From an uncultured Verrucomicrobiota bacterium (lineage in GTDB: Bacteria > Verrucomicrobiota > Kiritimatiellia > CAIVKH01): 13,099 nucleotides of DNA. The stretch spans positions 1-13,099 of the forward strand of contig CALBHI010000270.1 in assembly GCA_937894535.1 (NCBI GenBank), read 5' to 3'. Below are positions 1 to 6,675 of this stretch, one piece after another (position 1 is the first letter of the stretch; every line of letters starts with the position of its first letter). The notes beneath the pieces were generated by a model that was not told where the DNA came from, made no database searches, and was given only the letters and a program-made list of their open reading frames with translations. The position numbers and the translations under genes were made by a program.

Positions 1-3000
1 ACAACCCGGACACCGACTACGACGGCCTCAACGACGGCATCGAGGATGCCAACCGCAACGGCCGCGTCGACATCGGCCTGCGCGACGGCAACGGCGTCGT
101 GACCAGCATCATCAACAACCCGACCACGGTGCGCGGCAGCTCGCGGGTGGACCGCAACGCCCTGCCCAACAATGCGGTCATGCTCGAGACCGACCCGAAC
201 AACCACGACACCGATGCCGACGGACGTGGCGATGGCCAGGAAGACCTGAATGGCAACGGCCGCGTGGACATCGCCCTCGTGACCGGGAACGTCACCAACC
301 TGCTCGCCGCCCACCAGATCCCGCGCTTCGGCACCAACATCAACGGCATCGTCTCCCGCGCCATCAACCGCACCGCCCTGACCAATTGGTACCCGGCCGC
401 GAACCTGCGCTGGCTGGAGACCGACCCGTTGAATCCCGACACCGACGGCGACGGCCTGCCCGACGGCTGGGAACTCCAGTACGGCCTCGACCCGCTCGAC
501 AACGGCACCCTCAACCTGCGCACCGGCGGCGCCGGCAACCCCAACATGGGTGCGGGCGGCGATCCGGACAACGACCAGTTCAACAACCTGACCGAATACC
601 TCAACGGCACCCATCCGTTGATGCCCGACGACCTGCCGGAGCCCCCGGAAGGCTCGGTGTCCATCGGCCGCGGCAAGGAAATTGGCACCATCAACGGCAT
701 CACCTACTACGAGGAGTTCATGGATTGGACCTGGGACGACCTCCGCGCCCTGGATCCCTATGAAGGCGATGGCCCGAACCGCGAAGGCGGCGACACCTTC
801 CTCGCCTACGACGGCTTCGACAGCTCGCGCGACATCGTCGCCTTCTACACCCGCGACGGCGGCGACGACGGCAAGTTCTACTTCCGCGTCGACTTCCAGG
901 ACCTCGCCGCGCTGGCTGAGGAAGGCAACCTCGACCTCTATGTCGTCATCGACACCGGCAACCCCGCCAACGGCGAACGCGTTCTTCCCGACGAAGTCGA
1001 TACCATCACCGACATGCGCTGGGAAGTGGTGGTCGGCGTGTACCACTCGGCCCTCGGCTCGGTGTACGTGGACCGCAACCTGCTGAACAACACCACCACC
1101 TTCGGCCAGGACATCTTCTCCATCGGCGGCGTGGTGAACGAACCGCAACACTTCCACGGCGCCTACTTCAACTCCAAACTCGACGCGGTGGAGTTCGCCA
1201 TCTCCCGCGAGGCCCTGCTGGCCGTCGGCTGGAACGGCAACCCGAATACGCTGAACTTCCAGGTCTTCACCACCAAGGAGGGCACCTGCAACAGTTGCGT
1301 CGACGGCAAACCCGGCGCCGGCGACCTCGGTGGCCGCAGCGATATCCGCGACACCATCTGGAACGACTACATCGCCGAGGACTTCTCCGAGGCCCAGGCC
1401 GGCCTGCGCGGCGAAAATTCACTGCTGCGCAACTGGATCCCCGGCACCTCGCGCGGCGGTCGCAGCAAACTCGCCATGGTCGTCCACGGCAATCAGGCGA
1501 TCCAACCCGGCAGCGTCATGCACGGCTTGATCAACAACGGCGCGGGCGCCGGTTACTACCGCGTGCTCGATACCCACTCGTTGCTCGGCAAACCCCTGAA
1601 CCTGCACATCACCCCCACCCTCGCCTCGGCGATCCAGTGGGCCAAGGTCGATCCGGCCGCCAACCAACCGTGGCTGAACGGCCCCGGCCTGAACGCGCGC
1701 ATCCGCACCATGGCGCAGACCAACCAGATCGCCCTGCTCGCCTCGACCTTCTCCGACCACATGATGCCGTACTTCACCACGGCCTTTAACGTGGACAACA
1801 TCCGCCTGGCCTCCGAGTTCCTCGAGAACTTCTACCAGGTTCCCATGACCTCCAACCGGGTCTTCTGGACCCCCGAGCGCCTGCTCGACAAGGATGTGTT
1901 CGAGAAGATCAAGGCTGCCGGTTTCCGCGCCACCATCATCGACCAGATGGAACACCTGCACACCTGGTTCGGCCGCAGCGAGGCCCTTGGCACCCGCGGT
2001 TACCAGATGAACGAGATCGAGGGGGTCATGACCTTCCCGATCAACAATACCGCCAGCGACTTCCGCTTCCAGAACCTCGACGGCGGCTTGAACCTCTCCC
2101 TGCGCAGCCTGTTCAACCGCAAGGCCCGCGGCGCCTGGGACCAGGTCATCACCATCTTCGCCAACTGGGAAGACTTCGCCAATAACCGCAATGCCGACCA
2201 GTACGACATCAACCTCCAGTGGATCGCCAACCGCCCGTGGATCCACACCGTGAAGCTCGAGGATATCCTGAACAACCAGGTGGACCTGACCGGCGACGGC
2301 CAGGGCGACGCCTGGTTCTACCAGCCACGCCCCAGCATCACCGGCCAGCCCAAGAAGTCGCACAACTACATCAACTACGCGACCCAGGGCAATTACGACC
2401 AGTGGTACATCGGCGCGGCCAGGGAGGAAGGCCTGCTCAACAAGATCTTCGAGATCCGCCCCGGCGTCCCCGTTCCCCAGCCCTACGGCATGCTCTTCAC
2501 CGGTGGCCTGGTCAGCAGCAGCTGGGACCGCGTGCTCGGCATCGCCAACACCAACCTGGCGAAACTTGCCCGTAGCACGATGCACGCCTCGGTGTTCCAG
2601 ACCGCCTTCCACAACCAGCCGTCGATCGACCTGCGCAAGTTCAGCAACGGCGAATACATCAACCCCGACACCAGTTCGAACACCGTCGCGGCCTTTGCCG
2701 GCATCGCCCAGACCCAGACCCGCCAGGCCGCGATCTACAAGCGCATCGACACCTGGCTAAGCGCCGCGGCCGGCCTGACCAACAGCGCAACCGAGCTCTT
2801 CGACGTCGATCTCGACGGCGAAAACGAATACCTGCTCTACAACCAGCGCCTGTTCGCCATCCTCGAACGCAGCGGCGGCCGTATGGTCGGTGCCTGGGTG
2901 CGTGATCCCGCCAACGGCCACGTGTACCAGATGATCGGCAACACGGTGGCGAATGCCGGTAGCTGGACCGAGAACGAAGGCTCGTACAATGTCGAAACCA

Positions 3001-3929
3001 ACGGCTCGGTCGTGGCCTACCGCACCTCCGCCCTGAAGGATTGGTGGGCGGGTACCGACACCTACGTGAACAACCTCTACACCTTCACGAACTGGACCAA
3101 CGGTTGGCGCATCACCTCGGGCGACGGCAAGATCCAGAAGACCGTCACCCTCGGCCAGGGACAGAGCACGTTCCAGGTCAACTACACCGTGGATCCGACC
3201 CTCAACGGCGGCACCCTGTACGTCCGTAACGGCCTCTCGCCGAACTTGTACGACCTGCTGATGAACGGCCAGGACAACCTCAGCGAGGAACAACTTGCGG
3301 GCAACCAGGTCACCTTGCTGAACCAGGGATCGGGCGCCACCGTCGGAGCGGTGATCGGCTACGCAGGCGCGTCGATCAACCCGGATGCGGTGGACGACAA
3401 CCCGGGCGCCGGGGTGGACTTCAAAACAATCAAACGGCGCAACCAGGCCCAGGTCCACCAGGTGGAACTGTTCGGCACCACCCAGTTCTCGTTCACCATC
3501 GGCTTCACCACGTCGAGCGGCGGCATCGCCGATACCGACGGCGATGGCCTGCCCGACTGGTGGGAGTTGCAGTACTTCGGTGGCAACACCAATGCCCAGG
3601 CCATGGTGGATAGCGATGGCGACGGCGTGAACAACTGGTCGGAATACATCGCCGGCACCAACCCGAACGACGGCAACGATTTCTTCGCGGTAGCCCAGAC
3701 CTCGGGCAGCACCGGGATCACCCTGTGGATCCCCACCGAGACCCAGCGCCAATACCGCATCTGGTACGCCAACCACTCGGTCATGAGCACCAACTGGCAA
3801 CCCGTCTCCACCCCTATCAACGGGACCGGCGGCACCGTGGGCTGGACCGACAACGGCAGCGGCACCACCCCGCACCCGAACCAGGTCACCAACCGGTTCT
3901 ACAAGATCGACGTGCTGATCACCCCGTGA
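1..3929 (+). CDS. GH57-like exported protein with TSP3-type calcium repeats (5' partial)
   Basis: The reading frame is open from the left edge, so the visible 1308 residues are only the C-terminal part; the ATG/GTG codons near 96-99 are internal. Order: three Asp-rich, thrombospondin-type-3-like repeats (to base 500), a beta-rich domain (about 690-1400), a GH57-like catalytic-type region (about 1470-2290), the beta-rich C-terminal region usual in amylopullulanase-type GH57 proteins (about 2340-3500, with DLDGENEYLLYN), then another Asp-rich repeat block and a short beta tail. GH57 enzymes cleave or transfer alpha-glucans. Matching elements are HGNQ at 1485, SDHMMPYF at 1752, WTPE at 1866 (Glu at 1875, expected nucleophile) and a FANWEDF segment near 2157 where Asn replaces the expected acid Asp. 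Export is inferred from the architecture; the signal peptide would lie upstream. No C-terminal membrane anchor is visible. Family call fairly confident; activity and substrate uncertain. Confidence 0.72.
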   Translation, partial: NPDTDYDGLNDGIEDANRNGRVDIGLRDGNGVVTSIINNPTTVRGSSRVDRNALPNNAVMLETDPNNHDTDADGRGDGQEDLNGNGRVDIALVTGNVTNLLAAHQIPRFGTNINGIVSRAINRTALTNWYPAANLRWLETDPLNPDTDGDGLPDGWELQYGLDPLDNGTLNLRTGGAGNPNMGAGGDPDNDQFNNLTEYLNGTHPLMPDDLPEPPEGSVSIGRGKEIGTINGITYYEEFMDWTWDDLRALDPYEGDGPNREGGDTFLAYDGFDSSRDIVAFYTRDGGDDGKFYFRVDFQDLAALAEEGNLDLYVVIDTGNPANGERVLPDEVDTITDMRWEVVVGVYHSALGSVYVDRNLLNNTTTFGQDIFSIGGVVNEPQHFHGAYFNSKLDAVEFAISREALLAVGWNGNPNTLNFQVFTTKEGTCNSCVDGKPGAGDLGGRSDIRDTIWNDYIAEDFSEAQAGLRGENSLLRNWIPGTSRGGRSKLAMVVHGNQAIQPGSVMHGLINNGAGAGYYRVLDTHSLLGKPLNLHITPTLASAIQWAKVDPAANQPWLNGPGLNARIRTMAQTNQIALLASTFSDHMMPYFTTAFNVDNIRLASEFLENFYQVPMTSNRVFWTPERLLDKDVFEKIKAAGFRATIIDQMEHLHTWFGRSEALGTRGYQMNEIEGVMTFPINNTASDFRFQNLDGGLNLSLRSLFNRKARGAWDQVITIFANWEDFANNRNADQYDINLQWIANRPWIHTVKLEDILNNQVDLTGDGQGDAWFYQPRPSITGQPKKSHNYINYATQGNYDQWYIGAAREEGLLNKIFEIRPGVPVPQPYGMLFTGGLVSSSWDRVLGIANTNLAKLARSTMHASVFQTAFHNQPSIDLRKFSNGEYINPDTSSNTVAAFAGIAQTQTRQAAIYKRIDTWLSAAAGLTNSATELFDVDLDGENEYLLYNQRLFAILERSGGRMVGAWVRDPANGHVYQMIGNTVANAGSWTENEGSYNVETNGSVVAYRTSALKDWWAGTDTYVNNLYTFTNWTNGWRITSGDGKIQKTVTLGQGQSTFQVNYTVDPTLNGGTLYVRNGLSPNLYDLLMNGQDNLSEEQLAGNQVTLLNQGSGATVGAVIGYAGASINPDAVDDNPGAGVDFKTIKRRNQAQVHQVELFGTTQFSFTIGFTTSSGGIADTDGDGLPDWWELQYFGGNTNAQAMVDSDGDGVNNWSEYIAGTNPNDGNDFFAVAQTSGSTGITLWIPTETQRQYRIWYANHSVMSTNWQPVSTPINGTGGTVGWTDNGSGTTPHPNQVTNRFYKIDVLITP
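3..500 (+). repeat. N-terminal Asp-rich calcium-binding repeats in the GH57-like protein
   Basis: Three protein repeats of the form ETDP-N-x-DTDxDGxxDGxE lie at about 3-71, 186-269 and 417-500. The first two are each followed by NGNGRVDI or NRNGRVDI, and the DNA there is nearly repeated (aacggccgcgt[c/g]gacatcg near 58 and 256). DxDxDG loops bind calcium in thrombospondin type 3 repeats. The array begins upstream of the window, so the copy number is unknown. Confidence 0.75.
3531..3686 (+). repeat. C-terminal Asp-rich calcium-binding repeat pair
   Basis: Two adjacent loops, DTDGDGLPDWWELQYFGG and DSDGDGVNNWSEYIAGTNP, form a compact EF-hand/TSP3-like pair about 80 residues before the stop codon. 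Such pairs are common near the C-terminus of large surface proteins in PVC bacteria. The block separates the catalytic-type region from a short terminal beta domain, so it may be a spacer or a surface-association module; that role is inferred. Confidence 0.7.
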
Positions 3930-3940
3930 TTTCCCCCGAA

Positions 3941-3977
3941 GGCGTCCGTGTGTCCGCTTCGGCGGCGCACGGATGCC
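3941..3977 (+). terminator. UUCG-capped hairpin downstream of the GH57-like gene
   Basis: Twelve bases after the stop codon, ggcgtccgtg (3941-3950) pairs with cacggatgcc (3968-3977) with one G-U. Inside, ccgc-ttcg-gcgg (3954-3965) makes a second stem closed by a very stable C(UUCG)G tetraloop. No T-run follows, so this is a weak case for intrinsic termination. It may be a 3' stability element or part of a Rho-dependent end. Confidence 0.45.
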
Positions 3978-4081
3978 GGTTTGGCGCCCCCCGCCGTCTG
4001 GATAAAAAAGACAACCGTCGTTGGTGAACCGTAGACGCGTCAGGACGTCAGCCTTGTCCTGTCTGATTGCAGGAGAATGCC

Positions 4082-4107
4082 ATCCGCGTGCATCCGCGAT
4101 ATCCGCG
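4082..4107. repeat. Three phased ATCCGCG direct repeats
   Basis: The heptamer atccgcg occurs at 4082-4088, 4092-4098 and 4101-4107, with start-to-start spacing of 10 and 9 bases, close to one helical turn. It sits in the non-coding convergent region between the GH57-like gene and speA. Its complement, a CGCGGAT series, resembles short intergenic repeats I recall from several phyla. No function can be assigned. Confidence 0.55.
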
Positions 4108-4129
4108 GTTCCAACATCGGAATTCGGAG

Positions 4130-4161
4130 TAAAAAAAGAGCGGCTTGAGGTCAAGCCGCTC
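4130..4161 (-). terminator. Rho-independent terminator of speA
   Basis: gagcggcttg (4138-4147) and caagccgctc (4152-4161) form a perfect 10-bp stem with a 4-base loop. Reading the minus strand, the stem is followed directly by seven T (bases 4137-4131). This is a textbook intrinsic terminator, about 60 bases after the speA stop codon. Confidence 0.93.
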
Positions 4162-4173
4162 CACCCGTCATGT

Positions 4174-4218
4174 TCCAAGGATTGGACAACCGGCAAACCC
4201 GGTTGTCCAGACCTTGGA
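4174..4218 (-). other. Long compound hairpin in the speA 3' untranslated region
   Basis: Starting six bases past the speA stop, ggacaaccgg (4184-4193) pairs with ccggttgtcc (4199-4208), and outside it tccaagg (4174-4180) pairs with ccttgga (4212-4218). The two stems are joined by a T-A pair, a T-G wobble and one A-A mismatch. The result is a nearly continuous 20-bp stem. There is no T-run, so a role in mRNA 3'-end stability or as a mobile palindromic repeat is more likely than termination. Confidence 0.7.
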
Positions 4219-4223
4219 CCGCG

Positions 4224-6140
4224 TTATTTCTCGAAGTACGTGTACCCGCGCAGGCCGGTTTCGTAGGCGGCCATGATCTCGCGGCGCTCCTGCGGGGTGA
4301 TCCGTCCGCTGCGGACCGCCTGCTCGGCGATGGTGCGCATCTGGTGGATCATGTCGTTCGGGTCGTATTCAACGTACGAGAGCACGTCGGCCACGGTGTC
4401 GCCGGCGATTTCGCGCACATACTCGGGCTGCCCGTTGGAGCCCAACCGGACGCTCACCACGTTGGTATCGCCCAGCAGGTTGTGCAGGTCGCCCAACGTC
4501 TCCTGGTAGGCGCCGACGAGGAACACGCCGAGGATGTAATCCTTGCCGTTCAGGTCATGCAACGGCAGGGTGCGGCGGACATCGTGCAGGTCGATGAACC
4601 GGTCGATCTTGCCGTCGCAGTCGCAGGTGATGTCGGCCAGCACCGCCTTGCGGTTCGGCATCTCGTTCAGGCGGTGGATCGGGATGATCGGGAACAACTG
4701 CTCGATCGCCCACGAGTCCGGCAACGACTGGAACACGCTGAAATTGCCGAAATAGACGTCGGCGATGACCGACTCGATGTCCTGGAGTTCGTCCGGCACG
4801 TACTTGCGCTCGCGGATTTCCTCGGCGATCTTCAGAATGATCTGCCAGAAGATCCGCTCGGCCAGCGCGCGGTCGCGCAGCGAGGCCGACCCCTGGTTGA
4901 ACAGCGAGCGCACTTCGTCACGGTGGAACACCGCATCGTGGTAACACTCCTGGACGTTCTTGCCGTTCAGGGAATCGCGCACCTCGCGCAACCGCTTCAG
5001 GTTCTCGTTCGCATCCTCGGGAACGGTGATCTCCACGTCGTTGGGCAGGCTCATCCGGCTGACGTCAAACACATCGAACAGCAGCACGGAATGGTGGGCC
5101 ACGGTGGCGCGGCCGGACTCGCTGACGATGTCCGGATGGGTCACCCCGGCGGCATCGGCGATCTGCTGGATGGTCTCGATGATGTCGGCCGCATACTCGT
5201 CGATCTTGTAGTTTGCGCTGCTGGCGAAGTTCGAGTGCGAGCCATCGTAGTCCACGGCCAATCCGCCGCCGACATTCATCAGGCCCATGCGTGCGCCTTC
5301 CTGCACCAGGTTCACGTACATGCGCGCGGCCTCGATCGCCCCGGTGCGCACGGCCCGGATGTTCGGGATCTGCGAACCGAGGTGGTAGTGCAGCATTTCC
5401 AGGCTGTCGAGTGCGTCGTGCTGGCGCAGGTAGTCGACCAGGTCGATGATCTGCGAGGCATTCAGGCCGAACTGGCTGCGGTCGCCGCCCGATTCGTTCC
5501 AGTGGCCGCCGCCCTTGGCGGCCAGCTTGGCGCGCACCCCGATTCGCGGCTTGACGCCGAGTTGGCGTCCGCGTTCGAGGATCATCGGCAATTCGCTCGG
5601 CATCTCGATGACCATGATCGTCTGCATGCCCATCTTCAGGGCGTAGAGGGCGAGGTCGATGAATTCCTCGTCCTTGTAACCGTTGCAGACGACCAGTGCC
5701 TCGGGGTTGTTGCAGTAGGCCAGCGCGGTGATCAGTTCGGCCTTGGAGCCGCATTCGAGGCCGTGGTTCCACGCGCGGCCGCAGGCCACAATGTCCTCGA
5801 TGACCTGCTGCTGCTGGTTGACCTTGATCGGATACACGCCGCGGAAACGGCCCTGGTAGTTGGCCTCGGTAATGGCCTTGCGAAAACTGGAGTTGATCGC
5901 GGCAATACGCGACGCGAGGATATCGCCAAAACGCAGCAGCACCGGCATGCCGATACCGCGGGCGCGCAGGCCTTCCACGATCTCCATCATGCTGACCGTG
6001 TCGGTGCTGCCGTTGCCATGCGGCCGGACCAGCAAGTCACCCTTGTCAGAAACATCAAAGTAGCCCGCACCCCAGTTCCGAATCCCGTACACTTCCGCCG
6101 AGTTTTCGGACGTCCACCGCGACAACGCTTCCTGCTTCAT
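4224..6140 (-). CDS. speA: Biosynthetic arginine decarboxylase
   Basis: This 638-residue cytoplasmic enzyme converts arginine to agmatine, the first step of the agmatine route to putrescine and other polyamines. It is a PLP-dependent fold-III decarboxylase of normal length for SpeA. Visible hallmarks are YPIKVNQ with the presumed PLP-binding Lys106, GLECGSKAEL (128-137), HYHLGSQ (251-257), GGGLAVDYDGS (291-301), SESGR (340-344) and DITCDCDG with Cys506 near the C-terminus; many relatives have Ser where Cys508 is. The start at 6140 was chosen because KQEALSRWTSENSAEVYGIRNWG looks like a native N-terminus; the 34-codon extension upstream is compositionally different and begins with TTG. The only purine-rich Shine-Dalgarno candidate (AGAGGA) is about 14 bases from the ATG, unusually far. 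The gene is transcribed alone toward its own terminator. Confidence 0.96.
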   Translation of the reverse strand: MKQEALSRWTSENSAEVYGIRNWGAGYFDVSDKGDLLVRPHGNGSTDTVSMMEIVEGLRARGIGMPVLLRFGDILASRIAAINSSFRKAITEANYQGRFRGVYPIKVNQQQQVIEDIVACGRAWNHGLECGSKAELITALAYCNNPEALVVCNGYKDEEFIDLALYALKMGMQTIMVIEMPSELPMILERGRQLGVKPRIGVRAKLAAKGGGHWNESGGDRSQFGLNASQIIDLVDYLRQHDALDSLEMLHYHLGSQIPNIRAVRTGAIEAARMYVNLVQEGARMGLMNVGGGLAVDYDGSHSNFASSANYKIDEYAADIIETIQQIADAAGVTHPDIVSESGRATVAHHSVLLFDVFDVSRMSLPNDVEITVPEDANENLKRLREVRDSLNGKNVQECYHDAVFHRDEVRSLFNQGSASLRDRALAERIFWQIILKIAEEIRERKYVPDELQDIESVIADVYFGNFSVFQSLPDSWAIEQLFPIIPIHRLNEMPNRKAVLADITCDCDGKIDRFIDLHDVRRTLPLHDLNGKDYILGVFLVGAYQETLGDLHNLLGDTNVVSVRLGSNGQPEYVREIAGDTVADVLSYVEYDPNDMIHQMRTIAEQAVRSGRITPQERREIMAAYETGLRGYTYFEK

Positions 6141-6214
6141 CTTATGTGTTTGGTTCCTCTTCGGTCCGGCCCTGTTTCCACCGTGAAACCTGAGCCGAGT
6201 CGATATGGAGGCGG

Positions 6215-6242
6215 AGCATAAATCAGCGAGACCGCAGTACAA
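6215..6242 (-). promoter_or_regulatory. Candidate speA promoter
   Basis: On the minus strand TTGTAC (6242-6237) is separated by 16 bases from TATGCT (6220-6215). This gives a leader of about 65 bases before the speA ATG. Both hexamers are only partial matches to the sigma-70 consensus, so this is a weak prediction. Confidence 0.3.
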
Positions 6243-6253
6243 TCATTATTTGC

Positions 6254-6273
6254 ACCGGCGGGCCGGTTTTTTT
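6254..6273 (+). terminator. Terminator-like hairpin with T-run on the plus strand
   Basis: accggc (6254-6259) and gccggt (6262-6267) form a short GC-rich stem, followed on the plus strand by seven T (6267-6273). The T-run overlaps the stop codon of the small minus-strand gene. Both flanking genes are on the minus strand, so in this orientation it would stop antisense transcription rather than end a known gene. On the minus strand the tail is not T-rich. Confidence 0.45.
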
Positions 6274-6563
6274 CAGGCGAGGCGCGGGTCGCGGCGCACC
6301 GCCTCCTTCTCGTCTTCGGCACGGTCGCGGATGCGCACCAGCTCCGCCCGCAGCGCCTCTTCGTCGGCAGCCATCGTGGCGAGGTCGCCCCGGGCCCGCG
6401 CCGCGGCCAGCCGGTCCCGGTAGATGATCTCGGTTTCAGCCTTTTTCGCGGTGGCCCGCCGGTCGATCTCGGCCAGCGCCTTTTTCTGGGCCTCGTTCAG
6501 GGCAGACACTTTTCCGTGCTGCTGGTTCAGCCGCTCCATCGCCAATTCATACGCGCTTTTCAT
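6273..6563 (-). CDS. Small charged helical protein of unknown function
   Basis: This 96-residue protein is not one I recognise. It is rich in Ala, Glu, Arg and Lys, has no Cys, no signal peptide and no membrane segment, and is predicted by eye to be almost wholly helical, with heptad-like spacing over about residues 8-90 that suggests a coiled coil. It begins MKSAYELAMERL. A GGGAG Shine-Dalgarno sequence lies eight bases before the ATG, which supports it as a real gene. It is divergent from the fabI-like gene and lies 132 bases upstream of speA on the same strand. No function can be proposed from the sequence. Confidence 0.75.
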   Translation of the reverse strand: MKSAYELAMERLNQQHGKVSALNEAQKKALAEIDRRATAKKAETEIIYRDRLAAARARGDLATMAADEEALRAELVRIRDRAEDEKEAVRRDPRLA

Positions 6564-6571
6564 GTCGGATT

Positions 6572-6576
6572 CTCCC
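6572..6576 (-). promoter_or_regulatory. Ribosome binding site of the small helical protein
   Basis: On the minus strand GGGAG is followed by eight bases and then the ATG at 6563. This is a good Shine-Dalgarno match at normal spacing and decides the start. Confidence 0.65.
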
Positions 6577-6611
6577 GCCCCCCCGCGCCATGGCCACCGG
6601 AAACACGGACA

Positions 6612-6640
6612 TTGCCATCGGCGGGAGCTTTCCCTATTCT
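6612..6640 (+). promoter_or_regulatory. Sigma-70-like promoter of fabI
   Basis: TTGCCA (6612-6617, five of six consensus bases) is followed by a 17-base spacer and TATTCT (6635-6640, four of six). Transcription would start near 6647, giving a leader of about 29 bases that contains the ribosome binding site. Confidence 0.6.
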
Positions 6641-6664
6641 AGCGCCCGTTAAATGGAAACCAAG
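6637..6664 (-). promoter_or_regulatory. Candidate divergent promoter for the small helical gene
   Basis: On the minus strand TTGGTT (6664-6659) lies 16 bases before TAGAAT (6642-6637, five of six consensus bases). The -10 element overlaps the fabI -10 element on the opposite strand. The -35 match is weak, so the call is tentative. Confidence 0.4.
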
Positions 6665-6670
6665 AGAGGA
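6663..6670 (+). promoter_or_regulatory. Ribosome binding site of fabI
   Basis: AGAGAGGA is followed by five bases (atgcc) before the ATG at 6676. An out-of-frame ATG lies in that spacer at 6671; the spacing to 6676 and the protein start MIEQGATYVVMG favour 6676. Confidence 0.8.
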
Positions 6671-6675
6671 ATGCC

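Noticed and set aside
4041..4061. 6-bp hairpin caggac/gtcctg in the convergent intergenic region
   Set aside because: It is too short and has no associated signal, so it is expected by chance at this GC content.
2757..4196. 479-codon minus-strand open frame reaching into the intergenic region
   Set aside because: It starts inside the speA 3' hairpins, runs through the speA terminator and is antisense to the GH57-like gene.
4170..6221. 683-codon open frame on the plus strand opposite speA
   Set aside because: It is antisense to a gene with clear SpeA motifs. Its translation is His/Val/Asp-rich low-information sequence typical of the reverse strand of GC-rich coding DNA.
6141..6242. 34-residue N-terminal extension of SpeA from a TTG
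   Set aside because: It would span the candidate promoter and leader, and the added residues do not resemble SpeA.
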